In this document: piece after piece, positions 31,899 to 39,872 of the stretch
Layout of the letters: each line of letters starts with the position of its first letter
How positions within the stretch are numbered: position 1 is the stretch's first letter
Source of the DNA: Phaeoceros laevis
Lineage: Eukaryota > Anthocerotophyta > Anthocerotopsida > Notothyladales
DNA: 39,872 bases
Assembly (NCBI GenBank): GCA_049999765.1
Contig: JBNGIQ010008277.1
Span: 37,209-77,080, forward strand
Reading direction: 5' to 3'
The notes under the pieces: generated by a model
Told to the model about the DNA's origin: nothing
Database searches by the model: none
Seen by the model: the letters and a program-made list of their open reading frames with translations, nothing else
Program-made: the position numbers and the translations under genes

Positions 31899-32611
31899 GA
31901 AGATGTAGAAAAGGCATTATCAAGAATCACAAACTTTAAAGTATTTTATTTAAATCTTGCTGGTTTTTTTATTGATATGTAATAAGCCATTCGGGTTTTA
32001 TTGTTATATATAATAAGCTATTGTCCATCTATTTTCATGTTTGATTTCTAACACGTAAAAGTTTTTTTTTCTTGACATGATACTCAATGTCTATAAAGAC
32101 TATGATTTGACATGGTATCAGCATCTCATAAATGGTGACAAGTTAGTAGACATAATTAAATAAATCATAATTTTTCAGGATGTACTAGGATTGATGATAA
32201 TTGATGGAGATGGAAAAATTCTAAAATCTACAATCACAGAGGTATTTTGCTAATCTTTTTATGAGAATATATGGATGTCACATTCGTAGTTCAAAGAATG
32301 TTTAGATTTAGTGCGTGAATCACTAAACGTTTGAACAGGAAATAGTTGAACATAAATATAGGATACATATTCCTAGTTTGGCTGCTATGGCAAGAAGTTT
32401 TGTTCGGGAGCTGGACCCACAAAATGATTTACAAATGCTACGTATAAAGAGTTACTTGCATGAGTTAATTATACTTGTAGATTGGCATTTCACTCTTATA
32501 TTGATTCAAGACTACTTAGGACTAAAACAAGAACAACCAAACCCTTCTGCTAATTTGGATCCCATAAATAATAGGAGTTCCTTATTGCAAACTTCCACAA
32601 TCGAAGGTTAA
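31899..32611 (+). CDS. DYNLRB: dynein light chain, roadblock/LC7 family
   Basis: Three exons join in phase: 31899-31940, 32179-32241 and 32339-32611 (introns 238 and 97 bp, GT-AG). They give EDVEKALSRITNFK, DVLGLMIIDGDGKILKSTIT and a last exon with HIPSLAAMARSFVRELDPQN followed by DLQMLRIKSYLHELIIL and FTLILIQD. This is the complete roadblock fold (beta1 to beta5) including the signature DPQNDL. LC7 dimers bind dynein intermediate chains in cytoplasmic and axonemal dynein. In plants dynein subunits persist mainly where sperm are flagellated. The start is unresolved: an ATG directly before a GT at about 31792 could supply the initiator Met. The C-terminus continues 35 residues beyond the usual end (Gln/Asn/Ser-rich). 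Exons are very AT-rich, unlike neighbouring genes, but contain no stop. Confidence 0.8.
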
Positions 32612-33526
32612 TACGCTGTAGCATAGTGAAAATTTCTTTAATTTTGATCTTCACTTAGTTTTCTTTTGAATTCCTCATTTAAGAGCAGCTAAGTTTAACG
32701 TGTGATGCTATTTATGACAGATTGTATCCTTTAATTGATATTCTAAAAAAATTGTGATTTATTTTGAGATTTAGAAATCTGTGCATGACAAAGGGCAAAA
32801 TTTTAAGCTTTGAATATGTTAACTTTGTCATGTTCTCTCTCTTGAGTTGATGATTTTTTTAAGTTTTGACTCTTGAGTGAAGATATCCAAACATATTTAT
32901 TATATGCAATTGGAACTTGAGAAGTCTTAAAAATGATAATGACTCATAACATATATGTTAACCTGGTATAGTATAACTTATGGCGTGACTTTTCGTGCGG
33001 TGTGTGAGTGTGTGAGTTAGGTTTAGAGAGAGGGTCGGGGTCCAATGAAACCAAGGTAGACCGGGGCTTTGTTTAGCGGGCCGAGATTCTAAGTTCCGGA
33101 AGCTTCCTACTTGGGTTCAAAACGCGGGAATGCGTGTAAACAATCACTTTGAATTGAGGTTTGCCTTAGAGTGTTCTGTTTGAAGCGGATGATGGACACT
33201 TGGATCTAGGGAGCCTGAGACGTTGGTACGACGGGGTCATGGTGCTGGTACGACGGGGCCACGGTGCTGGTACGCGTTGTGGTGTAGCAACGCGGGGCAT
33301 CGTTGCTGGTATGTCGGGACGTCACATTTCATGGTCACGGCAAGTAGCATGAAGCCTGGCGCAAACCAGGCGCTAGGGTTAGAGTTAGGATGTTTCTGCA
33401 CACCTCAAAATTCACGCGCCACAACCTTTTACCCATTAGGTTGGGGTTCTCCCTCTCTACGAAATATTTTAAATATTTCTTCAGTATATTAAAAATATTA
33501 TCTTTCATAAATATTTCTTCAGTATA
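32612..33526. other. no gene seen; AT-rich then a short-unit repeat
   Basis: AT-rich sequence to about 32980. Then GC-richer sequence with a repeated CTGGTACGACGGGG motif at 33215-33320. No coding sequence is supported. Confidence 0.4.
33218..33320 (+). repeat. imperfect tandem repeat of a 21-24 bp unit
   Basis: GGTACGACGGGGTCATGGTGCT is followed by GGTACGACGGGGCCACGGTGCT and then by decayed versions (GGTACGCGTTGTGGTG..., GGTATGTCGGGACGTCAC). About four units, the first two nearly identical. Confidence 0.75.
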
Positions 33527-33897
33527 TCTTATATAATAAAGAAATCGGGGTAGCTGTTGTGTGTCCGAGCGCCCTAACCGTAACTTATTGAAACCAACAC
33601 AAAATTCTAACCTTAACTTATTGTCGGGTTTTGCTGAAGTATGGACCCATATAAAAACTGTATATAAGTAAACCCCTAATATGTTGTAAAACCCTGATTT
33701 GAATAGTAAAACCCTGATTTGAATAGAGCGACTGTGATGCCCGTCACACAAAATTTTAACCTTAACTTATTATCGTGTTTTGCTGAAGTATGGACCGATA
33801 TAAAAACTGTATATAAGTAAACCCCTACTATGTTATAAAACCCTGATTTGAATACAGCAAGTGTGATGCCCATCAATATGACGGGGCTCTACACTAG
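33527..33897 (+). mobile_element. candidate non-autonomous Helitron
   Basis: The 371-bp segment starts TCTTATATAATAAAGAAATC and ends ACACTAG, matching the Helitron rule of 5'-TC and 3'-CTRR. It is bounded by A on the left and T on the right, as expected for AT insertion. A weak stem (GCCC...GGGC) lies 6-10 bases before the CTAG. The AT-rich 5' start of the 'TATATAATAAAG' type is common in plant Helitrons. There is no coding capacity. The hairpin is poor, so this remains a candidate. Confidence 0.4.
33596..33873 (+). repeat. internal tandem duplication of about 140 bp
   Basis: The block CACAAAATTYTAACCTTAAC ... TATAAAAACTGTATATAAGT ... AACCCTGATTTGAATA occurs at about 33598-33735 and about 33747-33873. 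The first copy carries an extra 20-bp duplication of TAAAACCCTGATTTGAATAG. Confidence 0.9.
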
Positions 33898-34654
33898 TTT
33901 TTATTATTATTATTTTTTGTTTGCTTCATATTAGTCTCTATGCCCTACAATCCTAGATTGACACCCTTAACAGGGATATGAATGCCATGAGCTAACTACC
34001 TAAGAGTTAACCCTTATGAGCCTGGGTTTCCAAATCCATGAAACTTCCATTACAAGGGCGTTTCACGCCCAGGCTTTCAAGCCGACCATCAAACTCACTC
34101 ACCATCAAACTCACTTTTCATGGAAAACGGGGCCATCCGCGCCCGTTGGAGGAATCTTCCTTCTTGGCCGTCACCCGTTGGAGGAATCTTCCTGCTTGGC
34201 CGCCAGCCAAGGCCTCAAATAAAGAAGCTCATAGGCATGATAGGCAGTGAACTTTCTAACAATATCATATAAGGCACTAAAATAAATTTTTTTCATAAGA
34301 GATACTAGAAAGCATCGTCAAGTCGAACCCAACAGACATCTTTGTCGCGTGAGGCTCTTAAGGGGAGTGGAGTGGATGGACGGGACTTGATGACGGGACG
34401 GACAGAGTGGACGGAGAAATGGCGGGCCCGTCTGCGTTTTCCACTCTATTTCGTTGAAGCGCTTGGGGCCTGGCCGAGTGACGGGCGGGCAGGCCGCGCG
34501 AGGCGGGCAGGGGGAGGAGGGGAGGAGAGAGGGTGGCTGGCGCCATGGGCCATGGCATGGCGCATGGTTGAGTGAGAGAACTCACCTGATATGTAGGGCA
34601 CGCTGTCAACCCCTCCGACCCCGTCAAGGTCCATCCCTAGCCCGGCTAGTGGCG
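33898..34654. other. PURH upstream region with promoter and leader
   Basis: AT-rich at first, then GC-rich from 34330 to the start codon. It contains a 32-bp duplication at 34142-34205. An open frame extends 67 codons upstream of the chosen PURH ATG but is Gly/Arg/Trp-rich and unlike any transit peptide; it is treated as leader. Confidence 0.5.
34142..34205 (+). repeat. 32-bp tandem duplication
   Basis: CCCGTTGGAGGAATCTTCCT[T/G]CTTGGCCGYCA occurs twice in a row, at 34142 and 34174. Just upstream a 15-bp ACCATCAAACTCACT word is also doubled. Confidence 0.9.
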
Positions 34655-36478
34655 ATGGCCGCTTGTGCCATTTCTCTAGCGTCTTCCCGCTCGCTGTCTG
34701 CAGGCTCGCTGTCTGCAGGCTCGGTGGATACCCGTGTTTTCAAGGTCATCCGCCTATCGAACTTGCTTCATCAGGATCAACGTCTGGAGGGCAGACAGGG
34801 TGTGTCCAAGCTGTTCATGGCCGGGCTGCGGGCATCCCTGAGCAAAGCCCTCGTGCCGCAGGAGCAAGCAACAGTTGCTCCTCTCAAGGGGCCAAGGCTG
34901 GCTCTCATCTCGCTCTCGGACAAAACAGGATTAGAGGCAATTGGCAAGGGGCTCGCAGCCGAAGGGTTCTCGCTAGTGTCCACCGGGGGCACTGCGGCAG
35001 CGCTGGGACAGGCGGGCTGCGAGGTCATCAAGGTGGAGCAGCTTACGTCATTCCCAGAAATGCTGGATGGGCGGGTGAAGACTTTACATCCCGCCGTGCA
35101 CGGCGGGATTTTGGCGAGGAGGGATCTGGACTCGCACGTTAGTGCCCTCAGGGATCACGGAATCGGGGCAATCGATGTAGTGGTTGTGAATCTCTACCCC
35201 TTCTACAGCACCGTCACCTCTTCTGCCGGTGCACACTTCGACGATTGCATTGAGAACATTGACATTGGGGGGCCGGCCATGATTAGGGCAGCAGCGAAGA
35301 ACCACAAGCACGTGCTGGTCGTGGTGGATCCTGCCGATTACCCTGCTCTGCTGGAGCATTTGCAGGGCAAGGGGTCGGAGGCTGAGGACAGATTCCGGAA
35401 GAGGCTAGCATGGAAGGCATTCCAGCATGTCGCTTCGTATGACACCGCTGTCGCGGAGTGGCTGTGGGGACATGTCGGCAGCGAGGGCGTTCCTCCCCCC
35501 AGCCTAACAGTACCGCTGGACCTCAAAGCTCAGCTCCGATATGGCGAAAACCCTCATCAGAAGGCGGCGTTGTACGTTGACAAGTCTCTGGCCGCTGTAG
35601 GAGCTGGTGGCGTGGCCTCTGCGACGCAGCACCACGGGAAGGAGATGTCGTACAACAACTACCTGGATGCAGATGCGGCCTGGGAATGCGTAACTGAATT
35701 CCGTGAGCCGACTTGTGTGGTTGTCAAGCACACCAACCCGTGCGGGGTTGCTTCAGGTCAAGACCTCCTCCAAGCCTACCGCCAGGCGGTGCGAGCTGAT
35801 CCCGTCAGTGCCTTCGGAGGTATTGTGGCCTTCAATGTTGAGGTCGACGAGAAGCTGGCAACCGAGATACGAGAGTTTAGAAGCCCTACGGACGGTGAGA
35901 CCAGGATGTTTTACGAGATCGTCATTGCACCCAAGTACACCGAAGCTGGCTTGAAAGTCTTGAAGGGGAAATCCAAGACTTTAAGAATTCTGGAAGCCCA
36001 GAGGTGCGGTAAGGGCAGGCAGAGCCTTAGGCAAGTGGGGGGAGGCTGGCTGAGGCAGGATGCAGATGATCTTGTACCAGACGATATAGAGTTCACAGTT
36101 GCATCCGAAAAAGTACCGACCCTGGAGCAGGTGGACGACTGCAGGTTTGCCTGGCTCTGTGTGAAGCATGTTAAGAGCAACGCTATCGTTCTGGCTAAGA
36201 ACAACCGCATGCTAGGAATGGGAAGTGGGCAACCGAACCGGGTGAAGAGTGTAGCCATTGCTCTTGAGAAAGCCGGTTCCGAAGTGGAGGGGGCTGCTCT
36301 TGCAAGTGATGCGTTCTTCCCTTTCGCTTGGAATGACGCAGTTGAGGACGCGTGCAAGGCCGGAGTTGCCGTCATTGTCCAGCCCGGTGGGAGTGTCAGG
36401 GATCAGGACGCAGTCGATTGCTGTAACAAGTATGGAGTCGCGATGCTGTTTACTGGTGTCCGTCACTTCAGGCATTAG
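34655..36478 (+). CDS. PURH: bifunctional AICAR transformylase/IMP cyclohydrolase, plastid
   Basis: An intronless frame of 607 residues from the ATG at 34655 (GGCGATGGC context). The last two steps of de novo purine synthesis: AICAR formylation with 10-formyl-THF, then cyclisation to IMP. Residues 1-75 are Ser/Ala/Arg/Leu-rich like a plastid transit peptide and include a doubled LSAGS. The MGS-like cyclohydrolase domain spans about 80-225 (LISLSDKTGLEAIGKGL, VSTGGTA, DGRVKTLHPAVHGGIL, IGGPAMIRAAAKN). The transformylase domain spans about 290-607 (RYGENPHQ at 295-302, EMSYNNYLDADAAW, catalytic KHTNPCG at 358-364, SAFGGIVAFN, GMGSGQPNRVKS, ASDAFFPFAW, the C-terminal RHFRH). It is full length with all key motifs. 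Lack of introns over 1.8 kb is unusual for this plant gene. Confidence 0.95.
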   Translation: MAACAISLASSRSLSAGSLSAGSVDTRVFKVIRLSNLLHQDQRLEGRQGVSKLFMAGLRASLSKALVPQEQATVAPLKGPRLALISLSDKTGLEAIGKGLAAEGFSLVSTGGTAAALGQAGCEVIKVEQLTSFPEMLDGRVKTLHPAVHGGILARRDLDSHVSALRDHGIGAIDVVVVNLYPFYSTVTSSAGAHFDDCIENIDIGGPAMIRAAAKNHKHVLVVVDPADYPALLEHLQGKGSEAEDRFRKRLAWKAFQHVASYDTAVAEWLWGHVGSEGVPPPSLTVPLDLKAQLRYGENPHQKAALYVDKSLAAVGAGGVASATQHHGKEMSYNNYLDADAAWECVTEFREPTCVVVKHTNPCGVASGQDLLQAYRQAVRADPVSAFGGIVAFNVEVDEKLATEIREFRSPTDGETRMFYEIVIAPKYTEAGLKVLKGKSKTLRILEAQRCGKGRQSLRQVGGGWLRQDADDLVPDDIEFTVASEKVPTLEQVDDCRFAWLCVKHVKSNAIVLAKNNRMLGMGSGQPNRVKSVAIALEKAGSEVEGAALASDAFFPFAWNDAVEDACKAGVAVIVQPGGSVRDQDAVDCCNKYGVAMLFTGVRHFRH

Positions 36479-37200
36479 CAAAAGTTTAGCAGGGCCAGCG
36501 AGGCCCTTTTCTTTCTACGAGCACAAAAATTTCTCACAAACTGAGCTGGCAAAATTGTGAGGAAAGGGAGTAGCAGCATCAGCCTGGTCGCTATCGGATT
36601 CATGTAGCTGTTGCGTTTGTGGATCTGGTCCGGCGGGCACCTGGAGCGTTTAGGGACAGTTTTCTCAGAGAAATGCAAGGCATGAGAAAGGATTCGAAAC
36701 CGAGACCGTGAAGGTGGTGCATCCATCAGAGAAAAACTGTGACTCGGAGTGTTCTGAAACAGAACTCCAGCCTCCCTGCAGACGTGTTGCCAGTGGTGTT
36801 CGGTACCAAAGCTTCTAAAACTGCTGGATGAGTTGGCTTGGGACAATGCGTTGCGGTTTATGCACATCTTTTGAAGGATTTTGGACCGGGTTTTGTGTGA
36901 GACTGGTGTCTGGTGTGTGCCTGGGCAGCCGTTTCTCTCGTGGTTTTCATTGAAAATGTGCTGGTGCAGACGTGCATTTAGGAAGTCTCTTCGTTTTAGA
37001 AGCTCAAACTGTTCCCAACCGTGTCTCAAGCTGCATACCAGCTGTGCCCCGAGGTGCATCCAGGTGTGTCCATACTCTCGCGCCATAGCTGGTCCAGACT
37101 AGTGTTTCACCATAGCCGGTGTCCTCCTCTGTACATAGCCATCCGGATGCGGGGCTGAAAAAAATCTGGTGTTGGGGCGTCGACTTGATGATCTAACTGT
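36479..37200. other. PURH 3' flank, no gene seen
   Basis: The 203-codon minus-strand frame at 36475-37086 has no recognisable domain, overlaps the PURH 3' end and is not supported. No other coding sequence was found. Confidence 0.45.
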
Positions 37201-37204
37201 CCAA

Positions 37205-37765
37205 CTTGGACTGCACACGGTAAACCTAGCGAGGCCATTCAGCTGTACTATAAGATGCGTAGATCACGTTCGGAGCCCAATGATTACATTTTTGTCCCTG
37301 CCCTACAAGCCTGTGCAAGATCGGGATAATGTGGAATCTGTCAGGCAGGTGCCCGCTGAAGTGTTGGAGAGTGGCACGCAGCACGGCTCTTTTGTTTCGC
37401 ACCTGCCTGGTGGACGTATATTGCAAAATGTGGGCAACTGCAAGATGCACGCCAGGTTTTTGCCAGAGTGGCAACAAGGAATGCAGTGACATGGAATGCC
37501 ATGATAAATGGGTATGCTGAGCACGGGCTCAGTCCCCAGGCCTTTACCTTGTATGCAAGTATGGATCAGGAAGGCCTGATTGCCGGAGACGGTGTTACCT
37601 ATGCTTGCCTCCTAAAGGTTGTGCAAGTGCTGGTGCTCTACAACAGTGCAGGCAGCTGTGCTCAGGGATCGTGGAAAGAGAACCCCTTGAAGGTGACACA
37701 GTACTAGGCAATTGCCTCGTAATTATGTGTGCAAAATGTGGTTGGAAGAAGCCAAGCTGTGCGCC
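37205..37765 (+). pseudogene. PLS-class PPR gene fragment, multiple frameshifts
   Basis: Joined across frames the plus strand reads AIQLYYKMRRSRSEPNDYIF, VPALQACARSG (then TAA), VHAEVLESGTQHGSF-like, a 'DVYCKCGQLQDARQVFARVA' block, TRNAVTWNAMINGYAEHGLS, PQAFTLYASMDQEGL and GVTYACLLK. A frame change then leads to 'CSGIVERE', 'PLEGDTVLGNCLVIMCAKCG'. This is about three PLS repeats in perfect order, broken by at least two stops and three frame changes. No E/DYW end is seen. Its last part closely parallels the relic at 9.8-10.0 kb, so the two may be related copies. Confidence 0.78.
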
Positions 37766-38403
37766 TACAACCTGAGCAGGCAGGATTTTGTGGCTTGTTC
37801 CAGTGAGTGAGGTCCATGTAGGGTTTGGGGTAGGATCTGCTTGGATCGAGCATCTCTGTGGTTGTGATGCCAATGAACTTGAAGGGTGATCACCCTCCCA
37901 CGAGTCATGCCGTGTTCGAGCAAAGCACCTGAAGTGCTCAAGTCAGCATATTGTATCCTGCAAGAGAAACTAAAGGACACTTCGTGTGTACATATATCAA
38001 GCTGCAGGCCCGGCGTTGCTTGTGGTTTCCAAATGTCTGCTTGTGGCATAGTTGCTCCAGGGCCTTCTTGGTCTGGTAGGAAGGTTTTTGTTGGGACGTT
38101 TGGTTCAATAGGTCTCTGCGCAGTAGCTGGCTGTGATTAGATGCGGAATGTGAATTAAGTTTGTGTCTGAGAGTGACATGAGCAAAACCCTGAAGCCTAT
38201 GTCCTCCTGGCAGTGGAAAGACAAGGCTGCTTTGTGCACCAGCCATAAGGTTTACCGTTCTGGCAGCCAAATTCAGCTCTGCCTTATTCTCTTTGAGTTC
38301 ATGTGCTCTGCTGCCAGACATGTCCATTGCCATGTTCAGACTGTCGCCACATATGTAGCGCAAGCAGACCTAGTAGATATGCAGCACTGCCGGAGAGGAA
38401 AAG
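37766..38403. other. no gene seen
   Basis: Only overlapping anonymous frames. The right part probably holds the 3' untranslated region of the SABATH gene. Confidence 0.4.
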
Positions 38404-39860
38404 CTATCTTCGGGAAAGGACTGCCACATTTGCAACCAGTGTCATCTGACTGATCATTTGGACATGGTTGGCTCCCGCCAGTTCTTGTATCTGTTCCAAG
38501 AGAAGCTGGAAGGTCTCCTCGCCTAGATGACTCACGAACATGTCCCTAAGAACCGCTCCCGATTTGTTGGCAAACATCTTGCCAAAGAGTTTGAGGTTTT
38601 CACTTAGACTGTCTGCCTCCTGCCTCCCCAGAACAGGTACTTTATACGTCTTGAGCAAGTGGATGTCAAAATTTTGTGACTCCAGAATCGCACTCTTCAC
38701 CTCCTCCAAACTCCGACAGTATAAAGGAATGTTGAAACTATCCAGTTTCTCTGCCTCCAGCAAGCCCTGAAAACAGCAACCAGGAGAGGGATTGTGTTAA
38801 TTAGTACCCCGCCGGATTCAGTATCACAGTGCCAAGCAATGGTGCGTCGAAAGACTCATACTTGAGCCACCAGCTTCTGCATGCTGTGGAGGAGGACAAT
38901 GCCGTTCTGGACTAGACCAGGATGGCCAGGCTCTCCTGCAGCTGGATCAGGCTCCACTCTCCCGGAAAACAGCAACACCAGAAGGCCTCAAGGCACTAAT
39001 TCCGCTGCCCTGTGCTTGAGAAAGGCTTTCAGATCCGATGAACCTTGCGCGGCTACCACTTGCTGCACAGCGGCCTTCGCACCGTCCAAGTGGATGTAGT
39101 TACTGTTGTAGGCAGGAGAGCTCTTGTCAAGGATCGCTGCTGGAACCTAGGATTGAAAAGTGAAGATCACCAACGTTTAAGGGAACTCCCTTCACAGACG
39201 AGGCACCTCTGCCAGAAGGATTCAGTCGAAATCACTATCAAACTCCCTTCATAAATGAGGCAACCTACTCAGCTCTGCCAGAGAGATTAGGAGAATGCAT
39301 CTTGAGAGGAGGTGGAGCTCAGTCACCTGAGAGAGCCATTGAAGAGCAGCGAAAGATATGATGACACTCATACTCCTGCTTGGAAACAACCTGTTGAAAA
39401 ATGAGCCTGGCACCGCTCCCGCGTAGTAGGCTCGACTGTCCGTGCCGCTGTGCTCTTCCAGGCTCCAGTTGTCCCCAGCCTTGACTTCAGGCAGATGGCG
39501 GAACAGCGTGTTGAAATCGTTGCTCGGCAAGTCCGAGAAGAGCACTTCCACCTCCGGCATTGCAACTGAATCCTCCTCATACCTTTGCCGCAGCACGTCC
39601 AGCAGGTTGCTCACAGCTGTGACAGTGTTCTTCCCCGTCGCACAGCCTAGGTCAGCTATACGGAGGGCCGGCAATCCGGAAGCGAGCGCGGAGAGCTGAG
39701 GCACGGATCGAACTGCATCAAAGATTGCGGCTTGGCAGGTCCCAAGCACTTGAGCCTGCGACTGCGAATTTTTGGCGTAGCTTGCCTCCCCTTCCCCGCC
39801 GGACATAGCAAAGCCCATGGCAGGAACGGCATTAGGCAGGTGAGCGCCATCCACGGTCAT
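38404..39860 (-). pseudogene. SABATH family S-adenosylmethionine-dependent carboxyl methyltransferase, one in-frame stop
   Basis: Three minus-strand exons join in phase: 39860-39327, 39146-38862 and 38766-38404 (introns 180 and 95 bp), 393 codons, normal for the family. Marks: GGEGEASYAKNSQSQAQVL (SAM/substrate N-terminal motif), IADLGCATGKNT (SAM-binding loop), FSDLPSNDFNTLF, AVPGSFFNRLFPSRS, LQWLSQ|VPAAIL and the C-terminal EKLDSFNIPLYCRSLEEV. SABATH enzymes methylate carboxyl groups of small acids such as salicylate, jasmonate, IAA, gibberellin or carlactonoate; the substrate is not predictable here. In exon 2 the conserved VPGGLLVLL reads V-P-stop-G-L: TGA at 38988-38990 where GGA is expected, a single-base change. 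Everything else is intact, so this is a very recent null allele, a young pseudogene or a sequence error. The gene starts 12 bases from the window edge. Confidence 0.88.
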
Positions 39861-39872
39861 GCTTCCTTCGAG

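Noticed and set aside
34454-34654. 67-codon upstream extension of the PURH frame
   Set aside because: The added peptide is rich in Gly, Arg and Trp and unlike a transit peptide, whereas the ATG at 34655 has a good plant start context and is followed by a typical Ser/Ala/Arg-rich leader.
34655-36478. PURH as bacterial contamination because it lacks introns
   Set aside because: It has a transit-like leader and is continuous with plant-type sequence, and the motif set (KHTNPCG, RHFRH) is shared by plant and bacterial enzymes.
36475-37086. 203-codon minus-strand open frame downstream of PURH
   Set aside because: It overlaps the PURH 3' end, shows no recognisable domain or plausible start context, and its composition is like the surrounding non-coding sequence.

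Overview
This window reads as nuclear DNA of a land plant that is not a flowering plant. The genes are eukaryotic with short GT-AG introns (73-238 bp). Several encode plastid or mitochondrial proteins of plant type: strigolactone-pathway isomerase D27, an AICAR transformylase/IMP cyclohydrolase with a transit-like leader, and COX23. There are decayed fragments of PLS/DYW pentatricopeptide-repeat (PPR) genes, as expected where the DYW family is expanded. A roadblock/LC7 dynein light chain gene fits a lineage with flagellated sperm (bryophyte, lycophyte, fern or similar). The species cannot be named from sequence alone. Two 100-N scaffold gaps lie near the left edge.

Layout. 1-5.8 kb is gene-poor: two gaps, an open frame running in from the left edge, a probable LINE reverse-transcriptase relic, an orphan ORF and two degenerate tandem-repeat tracts. 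5.9-10.0 kb is a PPR graveyard with pieces on both strands, including a DYW terminus and a duplicated segment of about 0.2 kb. 10.9-17.3 kb holds four compact genes: COX23 (+, three exons), an intronless GT31 glycosyltransferase (-), an intronless plastid-type membrane protein (-) and D27 (+, five exons). UTP20 (-) fills 17.7-26.3 kb with three exons, one of 6.9 kb. An SDR reductase (+, four exons) follows at 27.4-28.7 kb. Next comes a SnRK1 gamma-subunit (KING1-like) locus (-) carrying at least four disabling differences. 31.5-34 kb is AT-rich and holds the LC7 gene and a Helitron-like element. The intronless PURH/ATIC gene lies at 34.7-36.5 kb, another PPR relic at 37.2-37.8 kb, and a SABATH methyltransferase (-) with one in-frame stop at the right edge.

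The genes do not form an operon and most are unrelated housekeeping functions: 18S rRNA processing, purine synthesis, cytochrome oxidase assembly, energy signalling. The most suggestive association is D27 with an SDR and a SABATH methyltransferase within about 24 kb, since these enzyme types occur in strigolactone or terpenoid tailoring. The SABATH copy is interrupted and no functional link is shown. No clearly new molecular system was found. The points most worth checking are the broken KING1 and SABATH loci, the AT-rich LC7 gene, the PPR graveyard, a near-identical inverted repeat around SDR exon 1, and the Helitron candidate.

Exon boundaries are hand-called from splice consensus and protein-family continuity. 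No alignment or search was run.
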